Program-made: the position numbers and the translations under genes | From: Pseudaeromonas sp041441555 | Lineage (GTDB): Bacteria > Pseudomonadota > Gammaproteobacteria > Enterobacterales > Aeromonadaceae | DNA length: 56,102 bases | Direction of reading: 5' to 3' | Assembly (NCBI GenBank): GCA_041441555.1 | Contig: JASDSW010000068.1 | Coordinates: 1-56,102 of the forward strand | The notes under the pieces: generated by a model | Told to the model about the DNA's origin: nothing | What the model saw: the letters and a program-made list of their open reading frames with translations, nothing else | Databases searched by the model: none | In this document: piece after piece, positions 8,692 through 16,239 of the stretch | Layout of the letters: every line of letters starts with the position of its first letter | How positions within the stretch are numbered: position 1 is the first letter of the stretch

Positions 8692-10767
8692 ATGAGTAGT
8701 GACAATCTGTGGATTGAAAAGGAGCTCAGTTGGCTCTCTTTCAACGAACGAGTATTACAAGAAGCCATGGACAAGAGTGTTCCTCTGATCGAACGAGTTC
8801 GCTTTTTGGGCATCTTCTCCAACAACCAGGATGAGTTCTTCAAGGTGCGAGTGGCCGACGTGAAGCGCCGGGTGCTGATCCACAAAGAGCACGGCGGGGA
8901 TCCAGAAGCCGAAGATCTGCTGCATGCCATCCAGGACAAGGTCAAACTGCTGGGCGAAACCTTCGATGCCACCTACCGGGAGCTGATGCTGTCGCTGGCC
9001 CGCCACAACATCTTCCTCATCAACGAAAACCAGATTTCCACCAATCATCAGGCCTGGATCAAGAAGTACTTCAAAGACAAGGTGTTGCGCCATATCAGCC
9101 CCATCCTGCTGACCGAAGATAGCGACCCCATCGCCTTCTTGAAAGACCAGTACACCTATCTGGCGGTCAAGATGAAGAAGAACGGCCGACTGGTGCAATA
9201 TGCCCTGATCGAGGTGCCGACCGATGATCTGCCGCGCTTCGTGCCGATGCCGGCCGATCCCGCCAATCCCCGCCGCAAGGCGTTGATCATCCTGGATAAC
9301 GTCATCCGTTTCTGCCTGGATGACATCTTCCGCGGCTTCTTCGACTACGACGAGATCGCCGCCTACTCGGTGAAGATGACCCGCGATGCCGAATACGATC
9401 TCTCGGCCCAGCTCAACCGCAGCGTGCTCGACAACATGAGCGAGGGGTTGAAGCAGCGGCTCAAGGCGATGCCGGTTCGTTTCGCCTATGACCGCGAGAC
9501 GCCACAGAGCATGGTGACCTTCCTGACCGCCAAGCTGAAAATGAGCTTCTATGACTCCATCATGCCAGGCGGTCGTTACCACAACTTCAAGGATTTTATC
9601 GGCTTTCCCAACGTTGGCCGCAGCTACCTGGAAAACCCCAAACTCTCGGCACTCAACTGCCACGAGTTTGACCGTCATCTGACGCTGTTCCAGGCCATTG
9701 CCCAGCAAGATATCTTGCTCTACTACCCCTATCACAAGTTTCAGTACTTCACCGAGCTGCTGCGTCAGGCTTCGTTCGATCCGGCTGTCACCTCCATCAA
9801 GATCAACATCTATCGGGTCGCCAGCCAGAGCCGGGTCATCGATTCGCTGATCGATGCCGCCAACAACGGCAAGCGCGTGACCGTGGTGGTCGAATTGCAG
9901 GCACGCTTCGACGAAGCCGCCAATATCAACTGGGCGCGGCGCCTGACCGAAGCCGGGGTCAAGGTGCTGTTCGGGGTCCCGAGCCTGAAGATCCACTCCA
10001 AGCTCTGTCTCATCAGCCGCAAGGAGGATGGGGAAACGGTGCGTTATGCCCATATCGGCACCGGCAACTTCAACGAGAAGACCGCCAAGATCTATACCGA
10101 CTTTGCACTGTTCACCCGCAATCAGGAGATTGCCGCCGAGGTCTACAGCGTCTTCGAGTTCATCGAGCATCCGTTCCAGCGGTTCAAATTCAACCATCTG
10201 CTGGTCTCCCCCATCAACTCGCGGCGAAACCTCTACAGCCTCATCGATGGTGAGATCAGCAATGCCAAGGCCGGACTACCAGCCAAGATCACATTGAAAA
10301 TCAACAATCTGGTCGACAAGGGCATGGTCAGCCGCCTGTACGCCGCCAGTCAGGCCGGCGTCAAGATCCGCATGATCATCCGCGGCATGTGCTCACTGGT
10401 TCCCGGGCTGCCCGGCATCAGCGACAACATCGAGATCATCAGCATCATCGATCGCTATCTGGAACACCCGCGTGTCATGGTGTTTCATAACAACGGTCAG
10501 CCGAAGGTCTACATCTCCTCGGCCGACTGGATGACCCGCAACCTCGATTTTCGCATCGAAGTCGGCACCCCGATCTACGATGAGACGCTGCGTCAACGCA
10601 TTCTGGATATCATCGAGCTGCAGTTTAACGACACCACCAAGGCCCGCTGCATCGATGCCGCCCAGAGCAACAACTATGTGGCACGTGGCAATCGCAAGAA
10701 GGTGCGCTCGCAAATCGCCATCTATGACTATCTCAAACAGCGGGAGCAGGAACTGAATGCCGAGTAA
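8692..10767 (+). CDS. ppk: Polyphosphate kinase 1
   Basis: Membrane-associated enzyme that makes inorganic polyphosphate from the terminal phosphate of ATP. The 691-residue product matches E. coli PPK along its length, including the IEKELSWLSFNERVLQEA N-terminus, the LKIHSKL segment with the autophosphorylated histidine (about residue 434) and the second histidine in YAHIGTGNFNEKTA (about 453). The ATG at 8692 is chosen because AGAGGA lies just upstream and homology begins there; a 51-codon upstream extension covers the palindromic regulatory site and is rejected. It overlaps ppx by 11 bp and is divergent from pst. Confidence 0.97.
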   Translation: MSSDNLWIEKELSWLSFNERVLQEAMDKSVPLIERVRFLGIFSNNQDEFFKVRVADVKRRVLIHKEHGGDPEAEDLLHAIQDKVKLLGETFDATYRELMLSLARHNIFLINENQISTNHQAWIKKYFKDKVLRHISPILLTEDSDPIAFLKDQYTYLAVKMKKNGRLVQYALIEVPTDDLPRFVPMPADPANPRRKALIILDNVIRFCLDDIFRGFFDYDEIAAYSVKMTRDAEYDLSAQLNRSVLDNMSEGLKQRLKAMPVRFAYDRETPQSMVTFLTAKLKMSFYDSIMPGGRYHNFKDFIGFPNVGRSYLENPKLSALNCHEFDRHLTLFQAIAQQDILLYYPYHKFQYFTELLRQASFDPAVTSIKINIYRVASQSRVIDSLIDAANNGKRVTVVVELQARFDEAANINWARRLTEAGVKVLFGVPSLKIHSKLCLISRKEDGETVRYAHIGTGNFNEKTAKIYTDFALFTRNQEIAAEVYSVFEFIEHPFQRFKFNHLLVSPINSRRNLYSLIDGEISNAKAGLPAKITLKINNLVDKGMVSRLYAASQAGVKIRMIIRGMCSLVPGLPGISDNIEIISIIDRYLEHPRVMVFHNNGQPKVYISSADWMTRNLDFRIEVGTPIYDETLRQRILDIIELQFNDTTKARCIDAAQSNNYVARGNRKKVRSQIAIYDYLKQREQELNAE

Positions 10768-12262
10768 TCTGCTGGCCGCCATCGATCTGGGATCCAACAG
10801 TTTCCATCTGGTGGTGGCCCGAGTACTGGATGGGCGGCTGCAAATCGTCGATCGCCTGAAGCAACGGGTGCGCTTGGCCGAAGGAATGGACGAGCGTAAG
10901 TGTCTGAGTGAGGAGTCCATGCAGCGCGGACTCGACTGCCTGGCGTTGTTTGCCGAACGGCTGCAAGGTTTTTGTCCGGATGCGGTCCGCATCACGGGGA
11001 CCTATACCCTGCGCGCCGCCAGCAATGCCCAAGTGTTCCTCGATCGCGCTCGCGCCTTGCTCCACCATCCGATCAACATCATCTCCGGCCAGGAGGAGGC
11101 ACGCCTGATCTATCAGGGGGTCGCCCATACCCAGCATCTGGAGGGGCGGGTTCTGGTCATCGACATCGGTGGTGGCAGCACCGAGCTCATTATCGGCGAG
11201 CGCTTCACGCCGCTGGCGTTGACCAGCCGCAAAATGGGTTGTGTCACCTTCACCAAGCAGTTCTTTGCCAAGGGCAAGCTCAGCGACAAGTACTTCAACG
11301 CCGCCATCTTGGAAGCCTCCCACCAGTTGGAGCCGATCCTCACCCAGTATCAGCACCTGGGCTGGACCAGCTGTCTTGGCAGCTCGGGCACCATCAAGAC
11401 GGTGCGCGAACTGCTGGTGGCGCGCCACGAGGAGGGCATCATCACCCTGAGCCGGCTTGAACAGCTCAAGCTGCAGATGATCGAACAAAAACGAATCGAG
11501 CTGCTGGAGTTGCCCGGGCTGACCGAGGATCGCCGACCGCTCATCGCCTCTGGCGTCGCCATTCTGATCGCCCTGTTCCGCACCCTGGGCATCGAGCGCA
11601 TGGAGTATTCTGACGGTGCCCTTCGCGAAGGACTGCTGTATGAGTTTGAGCAGCGCCAACAGCAGGACATTCGCGCCCGTACCGCCTTTGGCGTCGCCGA
11701 TCTCTACCATGTCGACAAAGCCCAGGCCGCCCGGGTCGAAGCCACCGCGCAGGTGTTGTTCGATCAGGTCGCCGCGAGCTGGCAGTTGGACGCCGAGCTG
11801 TATCGCCCGATCCTCTGCTGGGCGGCGATGCTGCATGAAACCGGATTGGCCATCAACTACAGTGCCATTCAGCGCCATTCCGCCTACATTCTGGAAAATT
11901 CCGATCTGCCCGGTTTCGATCAAGAAGAGCAGCAACTGCTGGCGACTCTGGTGCGGTTCCATCGCAAGGCCATCCGAAAGCAGGAGTTCATCCCCATCCC
12001 CAACTATGAGGAGGAGTCAATCTGGCGGGTGATTCGGCTGTTGCGACTGGCGGTTGCCCTGCACCATCGCCGCCTCGACCACCTGCTGCCGCCCCTGCGC
12101 CTGGAGGCCGAAGGGCGTCTGTGCCGACTCTTTTTACCCGCCAGCTGGTGCGACGAGAACCGTCTGCTGATGCAGAACCTGGAGCGCGAGCAACAGTACC
12201 TGCTCAACCACGGTTGGGAGCTGGAATGGCTACCAACCGACTCGCAGCTTCCGGGCACCTAG
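10757..12262 (+). CDS. ppx: Exopolyphosphatase, Ppx/GppA family
   Basis: Releases phosphate from polyphosphate ends and may also hydrolyse pppGpp. The 501-residue protein has the ASKHA phosphate motifs AAIDLGSNSFHLVV at the N-terminus and VIDIGGGSTELI near residue 140, followed by an HD-like C-terminal helical region. An AGGA ribosome site inside the end of ppk and the 11-bp overlap indicate translational coupling, so synthesis and breakdown of polyphosphate are co-expressed. The gene pairing supports ppx over gppA. Confidence 0.95.
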   Translation: MPSNLLAAIDLGSNSFHLVVARVLDGRLQIVDRLKQRVRLAEGMDERKCLSEESMQRGLDCLALFAERLQGFCPDAVRITGTYTLRAASNAQVFLDRARALLHHPINIISGQEEARLIYQGVAHTQHLEGRVLVIDIGGGSTELIIGERFTPLALTSRKMGCVTFTKQFFAKGKLSDKYFNAAILEASHQLEPILTQYQHLGWTSCLGSSGTIKTVRELLVARHEEGIITLSRLEQLKLQMIEQKRIELLELPGLTEDRRPLIASGVAILIALFRTLGIERMEYSDGALREGLLYEFEQRQQQDIRARTAFGVADLYHVDKAQAARVEATAQVLFDQVAASWQLDAELYRPILCWAAMLHETGLAINYSAIQRHSAYILENSDLPGFDQEEQQLLATLVRFHRKAIRKQEFIPIPNYEEESIWRVIRLLRLAVALHHRRLDHLLPPLRLEAEGRLCRLFLPASWCDENRLLMQNLEREQQYLLNHGWELEWLPTDSQLPGT

Positions 12263-12290
12263 CCCCATCACGCCTAGCCTGATGCTCACG

Positions 12291-12320
12291 ACCAAGGGAT
12301 GAAGCCAGTCATCCCTTGGT
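12291..12320. terminator. Stem-loop between convergent ppx and tadA
   Basis: ACCAAGGGATGA-AGCCAG-TCATCCCTTGGT is a perfect 12-bp stem with a 6-base loop. T-tracts are weak on both sides, so it may stop transcription from both genes with a factor's help. Confidence 0.65.
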
Positions 12321-12344
12321 ATGCAATTGTGCCACCCTCACCCG

Positions 12345-12863
12345 CTATTCCTTTTTCTCCAGCGCCTGCCGGGCACGGCGTTCGGCGCGCTTTTCCTCCC
12401 GGCGCCGGGCAAAAAAAGCACTGAGTTGCTGACTGCAAGCCTCGGCCAAAACGCCGGCGGTGACGGCCACCTGATGGTTATGGCGCGGATCATCCAGCAG
12501 CGCAAAGACCGAACGCACGGCACCAGTTTTGAGATCGGCGGCGCCATATACTAGCCGCCCAATTCGCGCATGGATCAGGGCACCGGTGCACATGAGACAG
12601 GGCTCCAGCGTCACGTACAGGGTGGTATCCAGCAACCGGTAGTTGCCAACCTGCTGCCCGGCGGCCCGCAAGACCCGGATCTCGGCATGGGCGGTCGGAT
12701 CATGCTCACAGACCGACAGATTCCACCCGTCGGCCACCACCTGACCATCACGCACCAGCACGGCCCCCACCGGGACTTCACCGGCCTCTTCGGCACGCTG
12801 CGCCAACTGCATGGCGTAGCGCATCCACTGTTCATCCTCTTGCTGTTGCATCGCCTGTTGCAT
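12345..12863 (-). CDS. tadA: tRNA-specific adenosine deaminase TadA
   Basis: Converts A34 to inosine in tRNA-Arg(ACG). The 172-residue product has the cytidine-deaminase zinc site: HAE at residues 59-61 (His ligand, catalytic Glu) and PCLMC at 88-92 (Cys89 and Cys92). Length fits E. coli TadA (167). The ATG at 12863 follows GGGAGGGG at good spacing; the ATG at 12851 is too far from it and the upstream TTG lacks support. The C-terminus is Arg/Lys/Glu-rich. The gene is convergent with ppx. Confidence 0.95.
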   Translation of the reverse strand: MQQAMQQQEDEQWMRYAMQLAQRAEEAGEVPVGAVLVRDGQVVADGWNLSVCEHDPTAHAEIRVLRAAGQQVGNYRLLDTTLYVTLEPCLMCTGALIHARIGRLVYGAADLKTGAVRSVFALLDDPRHNHQVAVTAGVLAEACSQQLSAFFARRREEKRAERRARQALEKKE

Positions 12864-12956
12864 AGCCCCTCCCGATTGCGCCGCTATTATGCCCAAGCCC
12901 GGGTCTGCTGCCTATGCCAGCCTGCAACCCCCAGCCTGGCGCCGCAAGGACAGGAT

Positions 12957-12981
12957 AAAAAAATGACCCGCAGTGCGGGCC
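12957..12981 (-). terminator. Intrinsic terminator of the feoABC operon
   Basis: On the minus strand GGCCCGC-ACT-GCGGGTC is followed by a run of seven T. It lies about 48 bp after the feoC stop. Between them, around 12992-13016, a TCATCGG unit is repeated three times in tandem. Confidence 0.85.
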
Positions 12982-13028
12982 ATTCTCGTGGTTCATCGGC
13001 TCATCGGTTCATCGGTGCATGGAAGAGA

Positions 13029-13271
13029 CTACTGCTTCTGCACCAGGCCAATCTGCCCTTCGGGCAGCCACTCGTACTGAGTCTCTTCGCGTGCCCCGCA
13101 GCAGCGGCCACTGCAACCACTCTGGCTCACCTTGCGGATCCGCCCCTTGCGCATCCAGACGCCCAGCATGGCATCCATAGCCTCTTCGTCCGCCGCGAAG
13201 TGGTGGGCCAGATCGCGCAGGCTCATGCGGCCACGCTCGGCCAGCAGGGTTCCAACATCTCGCACTATCAT
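13029..13271 (-). CDS. feoC: Ferrous iron transport accessory protein FeoC
   Basis: Small winged-helix protein that associates with FeoB and probably protects or regulates it. The 80-residue product has a LysR-like winged helix over residues 1-55 (MSLRDLAHHF recognition region) and a cysteine cluster SGCSGRCCG that in family members can bind an iron-sulfur cluster. The ATG overlaps the feoB stop as ATGA, which fixes the start. Last gene of the feoABC operon. Confidence 0.93.
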   Translation of the reverse strand: MIVRDVGTLLAERGRMSLRDLAHHFAADEEAMDAMLGVWMRKGRIRKVSQSGCSGRCCGAREETQYEWLPEGQIGLVQKQ

Positions 13272-15538
13272 ACCAACACCACCTTGCGCGCCAGAATATC
13301 GCCCTTGCGATGCATCCCCCACCAGGTCAGCACCGCCACCACTCCGTAGAAGGCCACCCAGGCCAGGCTCTGCAGCGGATGGGCGCTGAAGGTGGCCAAC
13401 TGGTAGTAGAGAGTCGAGACCATGAAGGCCATCAGGTTGCACCACATGGCGGTGAAGATGGCCCAGTTGCGGCCCGACTCACGGACCAGAGCCCCCATGG
13501 CGGCGGCGCAGGGCATATAAAGCAGCACAAACAGCAGGTAGGCAAAGGCGCCGATCTGCCCGTCGAAATGGGTCTGCATGTTGGCAAAGGTCGACAGATC
13601 CACCTCCTGCTCTTCCGCCATCGCCGCCTGATCTTGCAGATCGCCCAGCTCCAGGCCAGCCGGATCCCACGGATTGATGGCTGCCAGATTTTCAGGGATG
13701 GTGGCCACCGCCGCGAAGAAAGAGTCACTCAGGCTGAACTCTCCCGCCTCATCCGCGCTCTGGGTCTGATAGAGGCTGTTGAGAGTCCCCACCACCGCCT
13801 CTTTGGCAAAGATGCCGGTGGCGATGCCGACCGTCGCCTGCCAGTTGTCCTCGCGAACACCCAGCGGTGATAAAACCGGGGTGACGAACGCCGCCGCCTG
13901 ACTCAACAGCGACTTATCGGTGTTCTGATTGCCAAAGCTGCCATCCGTCCCCAGCGAGTTGAACAGGTTGAGCACCGCCACCATCAGAACTATGGTCTTG
14001 CCCGCCCCCAGCACAAAGCTGCGCAACTTGTGCCAGGTCTTGATCAACACATAGCTCGGGCGCGGCAACTCATAATCGGGCATCTCCATCAGCATGGAGC
14101 TGCTGTGTCCGGGCAGCAGCGTCTTGCGTAACACCAGCCCGGTCACGATCGCGATGGCAATCCCGATGAGGTAGAGCAAGAAGACGATGTTCTGCCCGGA
14201 TTGCGGGAAGAAGGCCACCGCAAACAGCGCGTAAACCGGCAGGCGGGCGCCACAGGACATGAACGGAGCCATGGCCGTGGTGGTCAGGCGCTCACGCTCG
14301 GCATTGAGAGTGCGCGCCGACATGAAGGCCGGCACCGAGCAGCCAAAACCCATCAGCATGGGGACAAACGCTTTGCCCGGCAATCCCAAACGCCGCATCA
14401 GCCGATCCACCACGAAGGCGGCGCGGGCCAGATATCCCGAGGCTTCCAGCACGGCGAGGAACAGGTAGAGGAAACCGACCACCGGAATGAAGGTGGCCAC
14501 CGTCTGCATCCCGCTGCCCACCCCATCGGCAACCACGGAAACCAGCCACTCGGGAGCCTGTAGTTGTGCCAACCAGTGACGAGGACCATCGACAAACAGA
14601 GCACCGGCTAACACATCGAAGAAATCGATGAAGGCACTCCCCACATTGATGGCAAATAGGAACATCAAATACATGACCGCCAGGAAGATGGGGATCCCCA
14701 ACCAGCGATTGAGCAACAACGCATCCAGACGCTCCGAGCCCTTGACGCCCAACTTGCCGTGCTGCACGACGCAGGGGCGCGCCTGCTCATGAATGAAGCC
14801 ATAGCGAACATCCGCCAGACTCAAATCCAGGTCGACCTGACTCTGGGTGCGCTGGATCAAGGCCGCTACCGCCAGCTGATGGGTCAACTGCAAAGATTCA
14901 TCCAGTAGCGGATCGCCTTCGAGCAGACGCAGCGCACAACCCCGCGGGGCCAAGTGTGGATGCTGAACCTGCGGTGCCAGCTCGGCGACCGCGGCCTCTA
15001 TCGTGGCACCATAATCCAGCGCCAGGGGAGCCCCTGAACTTTGCGCGATGAGCTGAGGTAACTGCTGCTTGAGGAGCAAGATCTCCTTGCGGTTATAGGC
15101 CGACAAGGCCACCACCGGACAACCCAGCACCTGGCTCAACGCCTCGATCTCGATGGACTGACGCCGTTTGCGTACCACGTCATATTTGTTGAGCACCACC
15201 AGCACCGGCAGTCCCAGCTCCCGCAGTTGCAGGGTCAACAGCAGCGAGCGCTCCAGAGCCGTCGCATCGATGACGTTGATCACCAGATCCGGCTTATGGG
15301 TCATGGCGTAGCGAAAGGCGATCTGCTCATCGATGGAGCTGTCGCGGCTTTCCAAGGCATAGATCCCCGGCAGGTCCATCAACTGATACTCATCGTCACC
15401 GACCGCAAAATGACCACTCTTTTTATCGACCGTGACACCGCTCCAGTTGCCAACCTGCTGGTTGGCGCCGGTCAACGCGTTAAACAACGAGGTCTTGCCA
15501 CTGTTGGGATTACCAACGGTCATCAAATTCCACTTCAT
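13268..15538 (-). CDS. feoB: Ferrous iron permease FeoB
   Basis: Inner-membrane GTPase-permease for Fe(II). The 756-residue product has a G domain with the P-loop GNPNSGKTS at residues 9-17, the DLPG G3 motif and the NKYD G4 motif, followed by a helical GDI-like spacer and a membrane domain with two Gate repeats, including the MGFGCSVPAFM cysteine-containing segment. It overlaps feoA and feoC by four bases each (ATGA), indicating tight coupling. Regulation is expected through the Fur box upstream of feoA. Confidence 0.97.
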   Translation of the reverse strand: MKWNLMTVGNPNSGKTSLFNALTGANQQVGNWSGVTVDKKSGHFAVGDDEYQLMDLPGIYALESRDSSIDEQIAFRYAMTHKPDLVINVIDATALERSLLLTLQLRELGLPVLVVLNKYDVVRKRRQSIEIEALSQVLGCPVVALSAYNRKEILLLKQQLPQLIAQSSGAPLALDYGATIEAAVAELAPQVQHPHLAPRGCALRLLEGDPLLDESLQLTHQLAVAALIQRTQSQVDLDLSLADVRYGFIHEQARPCVVQHGKLGVKGSERLDALLLNRWLGIPIFLAVMYLMFLFAINVGSAFIDFFDVLAGALFVDGPRHWLAQLQAPEWLVSVVADGVGSGMQTVATFIPVVGFLYLFLAVLEASGYLARAAFVVDRLMRRLGLPGKAFVPMLMGFGCSVPAFMSARTLNAERERLTTTAMAPFMSCGARLPVYALFAVAFFPQSGQNIVFLLYLIGIAIAIVTGLVLRKTLLPGHSSSMLMEMPDYELPRPSYVLIKTWHKLRSFVLGAGKTIVLMVAVLNLFNSLGTDGSFGNQNTDKSLLSQAAAFVTPVLSPLGVREDNWQATVGIATGIFAKEAVVGTLNSLYQTQSADEAGEFSLSDSFFAAVATIPENLAAINPWDPAGLELGDLQDQAAMAEEQEVDLSTFANMQTHFDGQIGAFAYLLFVLLYMPCAAAMGALVRESGRNWAIFTAMWCNLMAFMVSTLYYQLATFSAHPLQSLAWVAFYGVVAVLTWWGMHRKGDILARKVVLV

Positions 15539-15762
15539 AGGCTTTCAACCTCGATCTGCGCCGCCAAGGCTTTTTGCACCGATAGCGTGATGCCACCGGT
15601 TGTGATCTGCAACGGATCGCCCAAGGGCGCACTCCGGATAAAACGCACTTCACTGCGCGGCAATAATCCCATCACCATCAATTTCCGACGCATGGGGGCA
15701 TCCAGGGCGGCCAAACTCAGGATCCGGGCCGATTCTCCCGGCTGAATATCACTCAAACGCAT
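15535..15762 (-). CDS. feoA: Ferrous iron transport protein FeoA
   Basis: Small cytoplasmic SH3-like protein that supports FeoB activity. The 75-residue product has the family pattern MRLSDIQPGESARI at the start, the RRKLMVMGLLPRSEV core and the ALAAQIEVE ending. It is the first gene of feoABC, overlaps feoB by four bases and lies 22 bp from the Fur box, which fits iron repression. Confidence 0.95.
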   Translation of the reverse strand: MRLSDIQPGESARILSLAALDAPMRRKLMVMGLLPRSEVRFIRSAPLGDPLQITTGGITLSVQKALAAQIEVESL

Positions 15763-15784
15763 AAGCCGTGCTCCATAATCTTAT

Positions 15785-15799
15785 TGATAACGATTATCA
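15785..15799. promoter_or_regulatory. Fur box of the feo operon
   Basis: TGATAAC-G-ATTATCA matches the 7-1-7 Fur consensus TGATAAT-n-ATTATCA at 13 of 14 positions. An adjacent weaker copy, TGAGGAT-G-ATTATAG, lies at 15801-15815. A perfect minus-strand TATAAT -10 lies at 15809-15814, inside the second site, so Fur binding would cover the promoter. Confidence 0.88.
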
Positions 15800-15808
15800 C
15801 TGAGGATG

Positions 15809-15814
15809 ATTATA
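15809..15814 (-). promoter_or_regulatory. -10 element of the feo promoter
   Basis: Minus-strand TATAAT, a perfect consensus. The -35 region around 15831-15838 is AT-rich (TTTATT) but poor. It overlaps the second Fur-like site. Confidence 0.6.
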
Positions 15815-15895
15815 GAGCGAATGACCACAAAATAAAGCGGTTTTTTCAGGCCCAACCTTGGTTATACTCGCCAGCCAATCAGGAGGAGTCATCGC

Positions 15896-16228
15896 ATGTC
15901 TGATCCCAACTCTCGTCTCGTCTACTCCACGGACAGCGGCTTTGTCGCGGAGACCAACAAGCCTGCGGCCAGCTCCGCCTCCCCCTTTCCCCAGGATGGC
16001 ATCGTGCGTCTGCGTCGGGAAAACAAAGGGCGCAAGGGAGCCGGTGTCATCACCATCCACGGCGTCCCGGGCGAACGGCAGAAAGAGCTAGCCACCCTGC
16101 TGAAGAAAAAATGCGGCACCGGCGGCGCCATCAAGGAGGGCATCATCGAAATTCAGGGTGACAAGCGCAATCTGATCCAGGCCGAACTCATCAAGGCAGG
16201 GTTCACCGTCAAGCTGGCGGGGGGTTAA
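15896..16228 (+). CDS. yciH: SUI1-family translation factor YciH
   Basis: Bacterial homologue of eukaryotic initiation factor eIF1; in E. coli YciH influences start-codon fidelity and stress-dependent inhibition of translation. The 110-residue protein has the MSDPNSRLVYST N-terminus and the SUI1 fold with KKKCGTGGAIKEG and EIQGDKR motifs, ending VKLAGG as in E. coli. CAGGAGGAG precedes the ATG. It is divergent from feoA and convergent with polB, with an 11-bp gap at the 3' end. Confidence 0.95.
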   Translation: MSDPNSRLVYSTDSGFVAETNKPAASSASPFPQDGIVRLRRENKGRKGAGVITIHGVPGERQKELATLLKKKCGTGGAIKEGIIEIQGDKRNLIQAELIKAGFTVKLAGG

Positions 16229-16239
16229 CGCTCCGACCG

